Positions 43,606 through 64,000 of a stretch of 64,000 nt of DNA are shown here, piece after piece. This DNA is from Marisa cornuarietis (lineage: Eukaryota > Mollusca > Gastropoda > Architaenioglossa > Ampullariidae): NCBI GenBank assembly GCA_004794655.1, contig SMMW01000575.1, positions 8,442,501 through 8,506,500 on the forward strand, in the 5' to 3' direction. The notes beneath the pieces are model-generated. The model had not been told where the DNA came from. It searched no databases and saw nothing but the letters and a program-made list of their open reading frames with translations. How positions within the stretch are numbered: position 1 is the stretch's first letter; each line of letters begins with the position of its first letter. The translations under genes and the position numbers were made by a program.

Positions 43606-44565
43606 ATGTCAGATTTCTCTCCGCTTTCCTTCATCTTCTTTGCAGTTCTTGCAAAATAAGGCAAATGCTGAAGTGATGATTGTCTGGTATATATTTGTTA
43701 CATACCAAAATAAGCTTAAATGTTGGGTTTATGCCATTCTAAGTAATGCTTTATGAATGCAGATTAAAAAATAACAGTAAAACTTGAACCATGTGATATT
43801 TTGTTGACGGGTAACATTTTGCGTCAGAAAAGCTATTTGTAATTTTCTCTTCCATATACTAATTTAATGTTATATTTGTTATAATGTAAGCAATTTGTAA
43901 TGAAATTTGTTCTTTCTGTGTGTTGCTTTAAAATGAACATAAATAATGTCTTTCAGTCTTCATTCACCCTCTCGCCATGATATGGCTCAGCTGCAGACAT
44001 GGCAATAAATGCAAACAATTCATTCACGCTCACTCCCACCCATCTATACCCACACGAATACCTGCACTACAAATATACGATTGTATGCAAAAAGACTGAT
44101 ACTTTTTGCTAACAGCTAGCCAAAAGCTCCAATCCTAACTCCCTTCAGAGTTTTGTGGTCTTGTCATTTCTGTGACAGGAGTAGTCAATGCAAGATATGG
44201 CATGTGAATTTTAACAATGAAGAGACATTTTAAAACACATGAGATCTTTAAATTTAGTCCTGACCATATGCAGCAAAAACCAAGATACACAGCTACTCAA
44301 AGAACATATAATCATCACAGTTCAAGGTTATTGTTAAGAACAGATGACAAATAGCTGTTAATTAATGATCCTACCTACATCATGAAACACTATGAATACA
44401 TTTACATGAGGTCTGATTACTTCATGCTGGCAAGAAATTTACCTAGAGAAGATGGTACAAGGACAGCAAAGAAAGTTCCTGGGATATCTTTTTAAGGAAT
44501 AGATTAGCAAAAAACACAAAACAGAGAAAAATGTTGTTAAACACTGCACTGGACATCTACTACTA

Positions 44566-52884
<8,319 letters not shown>

Positions 52885-53567
52885 GTTCGATTTTTCCAAT
52901 GCTGGTTATCTCCCACGAAACAGTACATGAGACTTACTTCCCTTTCGCAGAGTCCGTGGTCTTTCAGTATGTGACGCAGACTACTGAGATTATAAAAACA
53001 ATTCTTCCAAGTTCCAAGTCTTCATTTTCACAAGCGTCTGGCTCACAATTAAATGAATTTATTCAGTACTCGTTACTTCAGCATGTGTTGAAATGTTGAG
53101 AGCGTATATGGTTGTGTTGACACTGATGGTAGTAAGTCGATAACATAAATTAATAGAGTCCGCAAACTTCACAGCTTTATATCGTTTTCTTAATGGGTAA
53201 ACTTAGCTTTTTAAAGGTTTGAAAACACGAGAAAGGTATATGAGAGGTTATCTGCATATAAAATCGCACGAGGTCAGAAAAATAATCCGTTCACGATCAG
53301 AATGAACAACAATTTCCTTAAGGTTACTTCCCTTCAAACGTTCGCCAGATACATTTATTATAGCTAGATCTTTACCCCCACCGACCCCGCAGTCGAACAC
53401 ATGGCTTGGAGGGGGTATAAATCACAGATCATGGAGTGTTATCTTTTCCGCTTTTGATTGTCGCAGCATAATACATGCTGACATTTCGAAACGAATAGGA
53501 TCTGCGACCACCCTGTTCATACAATAGAATTTGGATTGTCCTAGCAAGTGTAACAGCTGTTATACAT
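52885..53567. other. RNF121 upstream region
   Basis: Sequence before the RNF121 start codon, expected to hold its 5' UTR and promoter. GC content is a little higher than in neighbouring introns. I see no TATA box or repeat that I can name. Confidence 0.4.
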
Positions 53568-53711
53568 CAGTGGCGTAAGGAACCGGGGGGGGGGGGCAAG
53601 GGGGGCAGCCGCCCCCCCAAAAAAAGATGCTGGGAAGGCAAGAATGTGAACGTTATTTATTGTCAGCATGGAGCTTGCCCCCCCAAAGCCGAGCATCTTC
53701 CTACGCCACTG
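53568..53711. mobile_element. 144-bp MITE with 5-bp target-site duplication
   Basis: Ends CAGTGGCGTAAGGA and TCCTACGCCACTG are inverted repeats differing by one base. TACAT flanks both sides (53563-53567 and 53712-53716). Subterminal G and C runs (GGGGGGGGGGGGCAAGGGGG, CCGCCCCCCC) could pair. CAGTGGCGTA ends with 5-bp duplications fit the hAT5 group, but without a transposase this stays tentative. Confidence 0.75.
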
Positions 53712-54639
53712 TACATAATTGTTTCGATACTTTCTCGACATCGTCCTGCAATATTGCCATATTGTGTTCTTTGTCAACACTCTTTCCTTCGTTCGAATCA
53801 TACAGGCACACCACAAAACAAAACAAAACAAAAACCACACAAAATCTATCACTATATAGTTCTAGTAAAGCGCCATCTAACCGGAAATACGCTGCATGTT
53901 TTAGTGTTGTGATCTCCACGGCGTCCAGGCTCCGATATTTTGCGACTGAAAAACCTTCATCCTATTAAAAAAAAAAGAGAAAATATTATGTCGATCTGTT
54001 CTTAATGGAGTTGGATGACAATGAAACTGTGACGTTCTGACAGCCGTGAAACAGAAATCCTCGGAGACTGAGCGCGTCAAAGCAGGCGAATCGCAGGGAG
54101 TATCCTATTTTGAATGTCGAGGACAAGAAGGCGCGATGACAATTTTCACTGCTCATCGTCCGTTTCCTCTTATTTCTTTGCAGGCCTCAACTCCCATGGG
54201 CCTGTCGTGTCGTTCTGGAAATGATCGGAAACGTAAAGGACACTTCCTATAGCGTATGACTTATCACGTGTTCGTAATGTCGCCACCAGAAAGCCATTAA
54301 GTGGGTTCTGGGATCTTTGACAACAACCGCAATATTGAGAACTCAAAAGGAATCAAAGAGGAGGATATAATTTCCATACATCTTTTTAGCCTGCTTGGTA
54401 CCCTCAGTTACATCTCTCTCTCTCTTCTTCTCTCCCAACCATCAGGGGCGGACTTAGGCATGTGCATACTGTGCATCTGCACGTACAGGGCCGCCAAATC
54501 CCAGGGGTCACCACTGACCACACCAATCTATATTGAACAAAAACAGAAAGAGAAAAATAAAGACACAGCTCACGCCAATGTGATGATGATGTCCATTTGT
54601 AATGCGCAGGTATCCATTCGGAAGAATGCTCATTGCGCA

Positions 54640-55955
54640 GCAAAAACAAAATAAATAAAAAAAGAAAAAAAGTAAATAAATAGATAAACACCAGGAAAGT
54701 AAAAAATAAAGACACAAGTGTTGCTTGGTTGTTTAAGTTTAAGTCCGTCTTAAATAAACAGATGGGTCTTCAGTCTTTTTCGAAACGTGGTTGGTGAGGT
54801 GATGGTGGACAATGACGATGGCAGAGCATTCCACAGTTTAGGTGCCGCGTTTTTGAAGGCCCTGGCTCCAGTGCGCTTCTTGTTTGTGTCTTCCACTGCA
54901 GGGAGACGGAAGCGTGACTGGGAGCCAGAGCGCAGACCACGTGACGGCTGGTAAGGAGGAACTACCTCTTGTAAATATTCAGGAGCAGTTTTAAACATGC
55001 AGGACTGTGCAATCGAAAGCACTTTGTGATCAATGCGCTTTTTCACTGGGAGCCAGTGAAGGCTCTGTAGGATAGGCGTGATGTGCTCAGTGGACGACTT
55101 TGCACGGGTGACAATCCTGGCGGCTGTGTTTTGAACTCTTTGGAGTCGATCCAACTGCGTAGCAGGTATACCCCACAATGCAGTATTACAGTAGTCTAAT
55201 CTTGATATGATGGTAGCCACAGCAAGTGAGTTGGCAGCAGCTTGAGTCAGCATGGGCCGTAGTCTACCTAAAGTCCTCAAAAAGTAGTAGGATTTTGCCA
55301 CAACAGAACTAACATGGTTACACATGGAGAGCTCTGCATCAATAAACAGCCCTAGGTCCCGGACACAGTCAGCAAAGGCTATGGAGGCGTCACCGACCTG
55401 CACGGCACTAATGCCGATCTGCTCCCTTCTGGCCCTGGGGCCGCTTGTCGTCGTTGAGTTTAAGACGATTTCTGGTCATCCATGCCTTCACCGCGACACA
55501 ACAAGATTCAAGTCGTTGAAGCGCATTCCTAGCCACTGCTGGGTCGGGGGGGAAACTGTTCAGAATCTGTGTATCGTCCGCAAAGAACGGTCGTCCCATC
55601 TGAAAGCGTCCAATTACCTGTCCAAGCTGTGAAGTGTATACAGAAAATAATAATGGACCCAGAACGGATCCCTGTGGTACGCCACACACCAGTGGAACTG
55701 CTTCAGAGCTTGCAGAGCCGACAATCACTCTCTGAGATGTATCGGCAAGATAGGAGTCAATCCACTGCAGCGCAGCGCCCTGGATACCAGTCTGGAGCAG
55801 CAGGCGGCGGTTGATGGTGTCAAATGCACTACTCAGATCGAGTAATACTAACAGCACTAAGTTGCCAGAGTTGACACTACAAAGAATGTCATTGGTCACA
55901 AGAAGAAGAGCAGTTTCTGTGGCCAAAGAACATTGTGTTTCTTGTAAATTAGTAC
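54640..55955 (-). mobile_element. CR1/L2-type LINE, 5'-truncated, nearly intact reverse transcriptase
   Basis: The minus-strand frame starting near 55955 encodes LATETALLLVTNDIL, LLDLSSAFDTINRRLLL, GVPQGSVLGPLLFSVYTS, PFFADDTQ (catalytic FADD) and MTRNRLKLNDDK. A single frameshift lies near 55405-55440, and the frame continues with DLGLFIDAELSMCNHVS, RLDYCNTALWGIP, RVQNTAARIVTRAK, LQSLHWLPVKKRIDHK, APKLWNALPSSL and TFRKRLKTHLFI, stop at about 54750. The 3' UTR ends in an A/T-rich tail (AAATAAATAAAAAAAG). With one disruption in about 390 codons it is the youngest CR1/L2 copy here. Confidence 0.87.
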
Positions 55956-58415
55956 GCTGTATTTACTAATTAGAGCAGTAACCTATATGTATAGTATATT
56001 ATAATGTCCTGAGGTAATGGTGGGCGAAGGGGGTCAACGATTCTTTCTCTGCTCCCTTTCTCCAACTCGCTTTTCTAATTAGGCGTTTTCACATTTGTTG
56101 TGGCGGCTGATTTGTTTTAAACTGAGAAAAAAAGTGACCAGACCCTGATATTATGTGGAGCCAGTTATAGTTCAGTACAGTCAATAAAATCTATTCGGAG
56201 CACTGAAATGACTGAATGACGTGTACATGTCTTTTGGTACCAACCACAACAGACGTTATCGTATGCGTTAGTCTGTGAGCGTAAAGACTTCACACGAGGT
56301 CCGGCCCAGCACCGTGTACTCGACATGAAGCGAGTGAGTGAGAGAAAAAGAGAAAGGGAAATAACGAGATAGAGAGAGAGGGGGGAACTTTCAAAAGGGC
56401 AGGGTGAGCCGCACGTTTCTGTGTGCACAGGAATGAAGGACGCTGAAATAATTTTTTTAAAAGGGAAATAACATGAGTAGCTGAAGTCGAGGAAATTAGT
56501 TCTGACTCCATGCTAAGGCTCGGGCATGCGTGTTGGCAAGAAACAGTCACTATTATTGACGATCAGAGATTTTCCAAGGTGGCCCACTTTCTTCTTTTTG
56601 CCTTCTGCGGCAGTGGGGTGCTGAAGACAGCGACTCTAGAGAATAATTTTATAACTGTAGCTGTGTTTAGCAAGCAGATGTTGCATGTGATGGGTTGAAA
56701 ACTGAAAGAATGCTGTTTAACATGTAACAAGAGAAACAAGGGAATACTGTTATCATTATCAGCGACGGCGCGCGTTGTCGTCATCTTAATCACACATCGA
56801 GAAGGAAGAAATGAAAAAAAAATACTGAAACTAAAAAATAAGTTATGCGCTCTCTCTCTCTATCACAAAAAATCCGAAACACGGATGGATGCATTCACAC
56901 ATAGGCATGATCACATGAGTTCTATTCCTGTTCGTTATATTAGTTTTTCTTTCTTTCTCCCCCCTCTCAGATCAGGTGATCAGAAACTATACCAAACAGA
57001 AATAGAACTCACGTGTGCGTGCGTGCAATTCGTAACTTCACATAAAACAATAAAAACAAATTAACAAAATCTTTATATTACAATATTAATCTATAGCATC
57101 TAACTTGAAGGCTTGCTATGACCCACCGGTCGACAGGACCTAAAAAGTCACTCTTTTCATCCATCCATCCTCTCCTGTTCGCTAATATCATTCATTGCAC
57201 CCCACTACGCTATTCTTTCAGGATTTCACCGAAGGCTGAACGCAATAAAACTTCTCATGTAATCTGTCTTGTAGACTTATCGCCAAAGCTGACGGCTGTC
57301 ATTTGAAGAACGAGTTCGGGTTCAAGTGAATCTGCTTTACTGTTACACTTTGAGGCACAGGGAAAGCCGATGAGCATTTTTAAGGGGGCTTTCAAGAAAA
57401 GCAGAATTTTAAGCATGTGACGATACAAAGATTAAAACAAAAATAGAAGAGAGATCGTCTGCTTTGAAGGAACATTTTTAACTACCAGTCGCACAGCTCA
57501 CTGCAGTGCGACGAAAGATTCCAAGAGGCAGAAATTTCAACGCAGTGGATAAAACTGAATGCAGCGAAGAATTGTTTTTAAAGGCTTTTAGGGATTGTTG
57601 ATAAAATAATTGAAATGGCTAGGGATTTCGCCTTCTATGAAATCTGGCATCCTTATCTTCATAAATGTGCAGCATCTTTAAAAGCCAGTCATCATCATCT
57701 GATGGTTGATGCTACGTTTGCAGTCGAAGTGACAGGCTCAAAATTGTTTAAAATTGTCAGGGCTTCCCATTCATGAAATGTAATGGATTTTCGGACCCCC
57801 CACTTAAAACTGTTGGGGGTTTTCAGACCCTCAGTCATAACTGTTGACACTTTAAGTTCCTATCATGCCATTCGCCCAAAGAAATCAAAATAATGGAGGT
57901 TTTATCGATTTGAATCTGTAAAAAAAATGCACACAGCAATGTGTACGTTTGTTAATGTTATCATGACCTTTATCCGCGAGATAATGTTTTGATGCATATT
58001 AAAAGTATGTTACAGATGTTTGATGAAAAGTAATGATTAAATATTACCTTTCATGTCCTGTTATTACAAAATATTTTTAAACGGCGAGATCTTCAACCTA
58101 TACTCTTTTACGTTTTCACACCTCAGATGCCAACTTTTCTTTTAGACTCCTTTGGCAAGTTTTTTTTTTTAAAACGTTATTAGACGTTCTCGTACGTGAT
58201 TTACACGTCTTTACACGACTATATGTTTGGTTTTATCTTCACGTACTTCTATCGTAGTCTAAAAACGGGTTTGCTTTGCTGCTGTCAAAATCACATCTTT
58301 TCAAGTTATTTTGAAACATAAAAACCTATAAAACACAAATAAAATATAGATATTGTACATTATATGCACATATTATCAATGATATATTGTAACGTAGAAT
58401 ATGCTTTGTTAAGGG

Positions 58416-58460
<45 letters not shown>

Positions 58461-60404
58461 CGAGTGTTTGTGTTTTTGTGTGTGCTGCTGTGTGTTGCTT
58501 GCTTGCTTGTGTGTCGTGGGTGGGTAGTCATTAAACTGTGGAAATATAGTTGGATTGGTCGGGAGTAACACACTAAACAACTACATCAGAGTGTTCTAAT
58601 AATGGATTTATACCTTAGAGAATGTCAGGTGACTTTCTCGACATTTTTCACCGCTATACTCTTATCATCTTATCATCTGTGTACGTAGCACGTAATCATA
58701 TAGTATAAACATTACGTTTAACATAAAACAAGTGCCTGCAGACTATATACGAGTATATATATATATACACACACACATAGGTGTACATTAACGTTGATAT
58801 GAGAATTTTGTAAAGATCGTCATCCGATGCTGCGCCTGAAATGACACACATGGTCTGAACACACTCCAGTGTCTACTACACACCAAAATGTACAATGTAC
58901 ATGGTTTATCGATCATGTTCAAAGCGGCTGTCCATTCCAGTGCTCTCAAATATCACAGACTCCTGGTGCAGACTCTACGAAACAAGAGACTTCTCTCTTC
59001 TGGCAACTGCTTGAATAATGGTTACTGTTGTTCAAAGGAAATTGTCTGGAGGGATCACCACGGCGGAAATCATTGCCTGTCCCTCATGTTTATGGATTAG
59101 AGAGGGCTCGTTCTGCATCTTATGCAAGGAAGCTGGGACAGGCGGCAGTGCTGATATAACAGCGAAACAATCTTGGTTTCTCCCCGTGATTTCGCTCAAG
59201 GCTGGAGAGCGACTTAAGAGAAACCATCAGTCTAGACGCGAGACTTGCCTCCTTCCACCTTCTCCCCCTACACACTCTCCTTCTGTCCCTTCTGACCTCA
59301 TACCCTCAACTTGACCACCCAAAACTTTGATGCATTTTCTGTATCTGCTGCAGGGCTTTGTTTTGCGATAAATAATAGTTAGATCCGTAAGTAAACTGGT
59401 AAACCTATATGGCTACAAGACTATGTATGTATGTAGGGGTAACCTATGAAAAGTGGTCAGTGTGTACTACATAGCGTGCTTACACGCGTGCACGGATGTG
59501 GTCACGTGAATGCATAAAGACATACACGCATACAAAGTGTCAGCACGAGTACTTCGGTCCGAACTATTGTAGGTTATAATCCATTTTTATTGCCACAATG
59601 TTGTATGCAGACAGTGTTAATAGAATTAGTTCATGGGGCCACTTACAATATTAATTATGTTATTGTTACTACCACTGTTACTACTATTGATAGTCACTGA
59701 TCTAGGGATTTTGTCAGTCAGCGATAAAAAAATGTTCAATTGTTCAGCGCAGTATCATTGCCTTCAGGTGAACTCTCCGCACGGTACGCATCACGGTATC
59801 CACAAACAATCACAGCTAATGATGGAACGAGAAGAACAATGTGAAGATTCCAGCCGTGCACTTCAGATTGAACGGCAAAGGCAAATTTCGGAAAATCTTT
59901 AGAAATCAACGCTTAATGAAATAAAGAGAATTGTCATGATATTAAACAACAGAAGGTGATCATCGCTGGAGTTAGTTCACTGGGTTGACATCATATCAAA
60001 CAGAAGGTGATCATCACTGGAGTTAGTTCACTACGACCCAAGATCGCTGCTGTTGAAACAAAAAATACCGAAATTAATGAAGTAAACCATAGTGGAAAAT
60101 TTGTAAAATTTGCCAGTTTAGTAGAGTCAACCAATTGGTTCTGTTGTTTATTCCTTTTAATGGAGGATAATAAATACAATTCATACACAAAACAAAGAAG
60201 TGAGTGGGAAACTGCAGCCAAGGTAAATACAACATGAGGATCCATTATTGATGTCTACATCGAAACACATTAACAACACATAAACAAAGAGAGAGAGAGA
60301 GTTAATCTCCTTAGCATGTTAAGCGAGGGACACAGCTCTTATTTTATGAAGCAGAAGCTTAAGTTAATCTTGAGGTAACGTGTGTGTGTGTGGGGGGGGG
60401 GGCG
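55956..60404. other. Intergenic stretch without recognised genes
   Basis: I find no open frame with protein-like composition or splice structure in either strand. Contents noted: the (TG)n tract at 58419, a (TA/CA)n patch near 58755-58780 and a short duplication at 59950-60035 (AGAAGGTGATCATC.CTGGAG, then TTAGTTCACT, twice). Confidence 0.5.
58419..58458. repeat. Microsatellite (TG)20
   Basis: Uninterrupted alternating TG over about 40 bases, the longest simple repeat in the window. Confidence 0.95.
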
Positions 60405-60690
60405 GGGATTGTTTGGTAGTGTAGGGGTTGAAACGCTCGGTTGTCATCGCTGCAGTGAGAAGCCCTGCGTTCAGATCTCGGGTCACTCTCTGTACGTGAC
60501 ACCTGTTCGCAATTCGTGGGTTTTCTCCAGGTACTCCGGTCCCCCACCTTATATTGAGAAATCACCACTAGGTGGAAGCACTTTCCTACCAAAGCGAGCA
60601 GTCACCAAGGACCGTTGCGGGAAAACAGCCTCAGATCTAGGTAGACGGACCCTTTCCTGCATGCGGTCCACAGATACAGAGATACAAACA
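60405..60690 (+). mobile_element. tRNA-derived SINE (family S3), complete-looking copy
   Basis: TAGTGTAGGGGTTGAAACGC is the A-box region and GCGTTCAGATCTCG the B box. The tail has GGGTTTTCTCCAGGTACTCC, ATATTGAGAAATCACCACTA and TGGAAGCACTTTCC. The second half recurs at 34650-34775. A LINE tail on the other strand starts about 100 bases further on. Confidence 0.72.
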
Positions 60691-60789
60691 TTCCTTGACT
60701 GATGGCAATCGAAGAGTGGTTCTGCTCCCTGGTCGTTAGGGGGACAGCTGCATAGACACAGTGACTGACAAGGTTAGCCACTTAGGTTT

Positions 60790-61070
60790 GTCCTAGGAAG
60801 TGTTGAGCAGGTTGCGCATGGAACGACCAATCTACTCCTTCACGTTTGCCAGCCAGTTCTTACTCTGTCCACCTTGGTGTCGACACCCCCCTAAAATATC
60901 TGAAGATGAGTATAGAGTGTCGTGCCGGTTCACATGGCCGAATAGCTTAACAACTGCGAAAAGAGGTTCCTGGTACCGACTGTACGAAGTCATAAATTTT
61001 TGCGTACCATGAACAAGATTAGGAGCAGCTTCTTCACTGGAGCGTGTTAACGAATGCCTGGATTCTCCTC
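60790..61070 (-). mobile_element. RTE-like LINE, ORF C-terminal fragment
   Basis: The minus strand reads LFGHVNRHDTLYSSSDILGG, then GGQSKNWLANVKEWIGRSM and NLLNTS, the C-terminal signature FGHV.RHD...GGRRRGRQ...W.DN.KEW of RTE-type elements. Upstream PLFAVVK is in the same frame and further upstream sequence is frameshifted. Dead copy. The GC-rich sequence to about 61550 may be more of it or another repeat. Confidence 0.72.
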
Positions 61071-61549
61071 TTCACAGGGCTGTAGGTGGTGAGCGGAGGT
61101 AAAGCGAAGCCAGGGGTACTTCTTCGTAACTTCGAAACCGTGATTGTGACCGTTGGGCCCTTACCGGCGTCGCTATGGAAAGCATCCAAACGGCACGTCG
61201 TTAATTACTTCCGGGTTAAAAGGCCCTTGGGGGTCAACAGCAGCGTCAAGACGTCGAAATCGCGCGGCAGTCTAGCTGTAACGAAAACATCCTGTTGCTC
61301 AAAGATCAGCATGCGGGCGGGAGGAGGAGGGGAGGAGAGGGAGTGGCAGACTGTACCAAGCACTTCGTTGACACTGGACGCGTTATCACCACTGACGTCA
61401 AAGTCTTTCCGCACGTCGATACCTGCCTCTCCAAAGCCAACCGCTCTCTTGAATGCCTGTCAAAGAGTCTGGCAGTATCGTTCACTCAGCTGTTCCCAAA
61501 AGAATCCTTGAAGAACGACAACCAAGATCTCTAAGTCTCTTGATGTCCC

Positions 61550-64000
61550 CCCTATGCTACATCATTCTCTGCCTTGCATTGCCTTCCCCAGCCAGCGTAC
61601 AACACGAGATGGATAGCTTCCAAGAAAGTATACAGGAGAGACTGTATTTAAGACTTGTAATAGCTATGATTCCAGACTCGTGGGAGACGTACGTCAAACG
61701 TGGAAAGACATTTTGAAAAAACCCTGAACCTGAAGGTTTGCGATGTTTTCAAATTCTATCTCTTTTACATATAACAAGCAAGAATAAGAAGAAAAGCACA
61801 CAGCGCACAGACGCATGCACGTCCATAAAACGCAGCAGAGATAGGAGAGAATGGAGGAACGAGAAGTGAAGTATGTGTGCGAGGGGGGGGAGGCGAGGAG
61901 CAAGAGATGGTGTCATGATGGCAAACAACAGAGGACAGGAGATGACGAGGTGGGGGTAAACCTATTACCACCAGCAAACCTGTGAAGAAGTCACTGATGC
62001 GAAAGGCGTCCACTGTTGATGAGGCACGTGCAGTGAAGGTACTTCCTGTCTTCTTCATGATTGCTACGCCTGCACGCAGCCTTGTAAAGAGCAGTTTTGT
62101 TTTCTCTTTAGACATAAGGACGAGACGTAACGTGACGAGAAGAGGTGAGAAAAGACGAATAGATGATAGACGAAAAGAGAAAAGGAATGTGATGTGACGA
62201 AAAGAGACGAGAAGAAGAGATAAAAAAACCAGGGGAACTAGTGTAACATTTACTGCCACTACGCACAGAATCCTCATCGCCATGCACTATGGTTACCATG
62301 GAAATAGCCATATAACGGAAGACAAAACACCGCGCCAGCGTCATATCCGGTTAACGGTTTGAGGAGTGCTCAGCAGGGGGGCTTCATTACCTTTTTTTTT
62401 ATCGTCCCTTATGTGTCAAACACTGAAGACAGCCAGAGTCAGATTGTCTCAAAAATGAAACGGAGAAGCAATTGAAATTTAAAAAAAAATTTATTCTTGG
62501 AATTACGCAAACGGCCCACAACGGCCTCGTTCTTTGTGTTGCTACTGGGTCAGTGTCAGAATTTTTTTGTTTACTGGTGCACTAGAGAACTGTTTTTCTT
62601 AAAGAGATAACGATTGCAATTGTTACCCAATGCAGACGTTCATTCACTAAGTAACAGTAAATGACTATTTCCCATTTCAAGTCTCTCTCTTCCATAGTTA
62701 AAATATTCTTTCCTCCACTTTTGACTTAACTGTGTTTCTCACAACATCGTTTTATAGGTACCATGCATTTCCGTGTCTTGTCCATATTAACCACCCCCTG
62801 TTTGTTGATTTCTCTTTTTTTTCATTTCCGTACACGCTTCATTCTCTACTTTTTCTCCACAAGCTGTGTAATTCCCCTTCTATTACTTCCATTTTTTTTA
62901 TCTTGATCCTATCATAGTTTTTTTTAATGACTTGCAGATATTGAACGATGCCAAATGGACAGGTTTCTGATCCGTGCACACCTTTTTACCTGCACACATA
63001 CTAGAGTCTTCATCAGTCACCCAACGGCGTTCCGCTGGACTGTAGACGGACGTTAACAGTTTGTGGAAATAGAAAATAATAATCATGCTAATTCTTACTT
63101 TTGACCTCTCGACAAAGTTCTGGCATTTTCACGTGTCTGCATTCGCTGTTTATGTAGATTTGTCTCTGGGAACACAGGGCTGTCCCGTTTCATGTAAATG
63201 ACTGCTAATGCCAGCTCAGTCAGACGGTTCTACGAGCCACTGTCACGTGACCCTTTTCCCGGAAATGTCGGACTGGCTAGGAATTCTCGGATTGCAGGAG
63301 AGAAAAAGTGACCTCATCTACCAAGAACTTAGATGTCCTGGGGACATTTTTCCTGATGAAACGCATTGGTAGGAACCTTTAGCCTGACCAGCTCAAATTC
63401 GCATGGAGGCGAATGCCAGAATAAGTGCATCACAAAGAAGATGGCCCTAGCCAAAGGCCCCGAACTAGAGGCTCAGAAGCTTATTACAGTTCCGGGAGAG
63501 TTTTAAACTCAATACAGCAGGGAGGTATCTGAGAGGTCTATTATAGCTAAAAAGGTACCAAGTCTAGCGTAGGGGCTGGCGACATTGGCGACAAGGTCCA
63601 CTGTCCTGCCCATGGAGATCAGCTTCGAGAGTTCAAATCTATACTGAGGCTTCACCGAGGTGTCAGTCCGCAAGAAGATCGCTATATTGTAAGACTTTCA
63701 ACAGGTTCAGGCCGAGAAAACAAAACTGGATTATGAGGCTGTTAAGCTACAGCAGTAAACAGCGAAAGAAATGTGATAGCTTTATAATCAGAAAGCTCAT
63801 TTGATAGAAAGAATTAGACGAGTAAGTGCCACGGGCATGCAGAGCTTCAGAAAGAAATAAAAAAATTAAAGAACAGCAGGAAGGAAGGAAAAAGAAAAGA
63901 AATAACGAAAACAGAAGACAAAAGAAAAGACAAGAGTGAAGGAACAGAGATAGGTAGATATATATAGAGAGAGAAGTAAAGAGACGAGACGAAATGAAAA
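61550..64000. other. Right-end stretch without recognised genes
   Basis: No supported gene. Purine- and pyrimidine-biased patches (GA-rich near 62120-62230, CT-rich near 62690-62900) make long but low-complexity open frames. The last 250 bases (63750-64000) are almost all purines, ending in GAGA/AGAA repeats, a potential triplex-forming tract or the edge of a larger satellite beyond the window. Confidence 0.5.

Noticed and set aside
58326..58580. Open frame over the (TG)n tract
   Set aside because: Encoded His/Thr repeat comes only from the microsatellite.
61765..62283. Long minus-strand open frame of 172 codons
   Set aside because: Composition is Ser/Leu/Phe/Arg from CT/GA-rich low-complexity DNA, no motif and no splice context.
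63750..64000. Telomeric or satellite repeat at the right end
   Set aside because: Purine-rich but with no regular unit and no telomeric hexamer.

Overview
This is nuclear DNA from an animal. Every recognisable gene is split into many short exons with GT-AG introns, the introns and spacers are AT-rich, and the gaps are full of non-LTR retrotransposon (LINE) pieces, tRNA-derived SINEs and short inverted-repeat DNA transposons. The proteins are close in length and residue pattern to human orthologues. The repeat mix (CR1/L2-, RTE- and Rex1-like LINEs, many small hAT and mariner relatives) suggests an invertebrate, most likely a lophotrochozoan such as a mollusc. That assignment is inference and could not be tested here.

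Layout, left to right. A 5'-truncated LINE between 14-bp direct repeats (1-1281) sits in an intron of PIBF1 (CEP90, a centriolar-satellite coiled-coil protein), whose last ten exons run rightward to 8028. A repeat-rich spacer (8029-12360) holds a CR1-like LINE tail, a SINE, an internally inverted mariner and a fold-back element. An F-box plus beta-propeller gene runs rightward (12361 to about 18782). It converges on TBCK (TBC domain plus pseudokinase plus rhodanese), which runs leftward with 25 coding exons from 35692 to 18698 and encodes 892 residues. The proposed last exon of the F-box gene lies antisense to the last coding exon of TBCK. TBCK introns carry a nested LINE-in-LINE insertion, hAT-type MITEs and SINEs. 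A spacer of about 1.8 kb separates TBCK from the head-to-head gene DNAAF6/PIH1D3 (six exons, 37551-40623, dynein-arm preassembly). Then comes leftward RNF121 (eight exons, 52884-44566, 326 residues, multi-pass membrane RING-H2 ubiquitin ligase). From about 52.9 kb to the end I see no gene, only repeats: a small MITE, a young CR1/L2-type LINE, a (TG)n tract, a SINE, an RTE-like LINE tail and a terminal purine-rich stretch.

The genes do not form a pathway. Two of the five are linked to cilia (PIBF1/CEP90 and DNAAF6). TBCK belongs to endolysosomal and mTOR-related biology, and RNF121 to ER/Golgi quality control. These roles come from the vertebrate orthologues. I found no sign of a new defence system, gene cluster or non-coding RNA system. 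The most unusual items are the antisense exon overlap, the self-inverted mariner, the fold-back element upstream of the F-box gene, and MITEs resembling families I recall from vertebrates. Exon borders were placed by eye from reading frame, splice-site consensus and remembered orthologue sequences. The summed coding lengths of TBCK, RNF121, DNAAF6 and the F-box gene are multiples of three.
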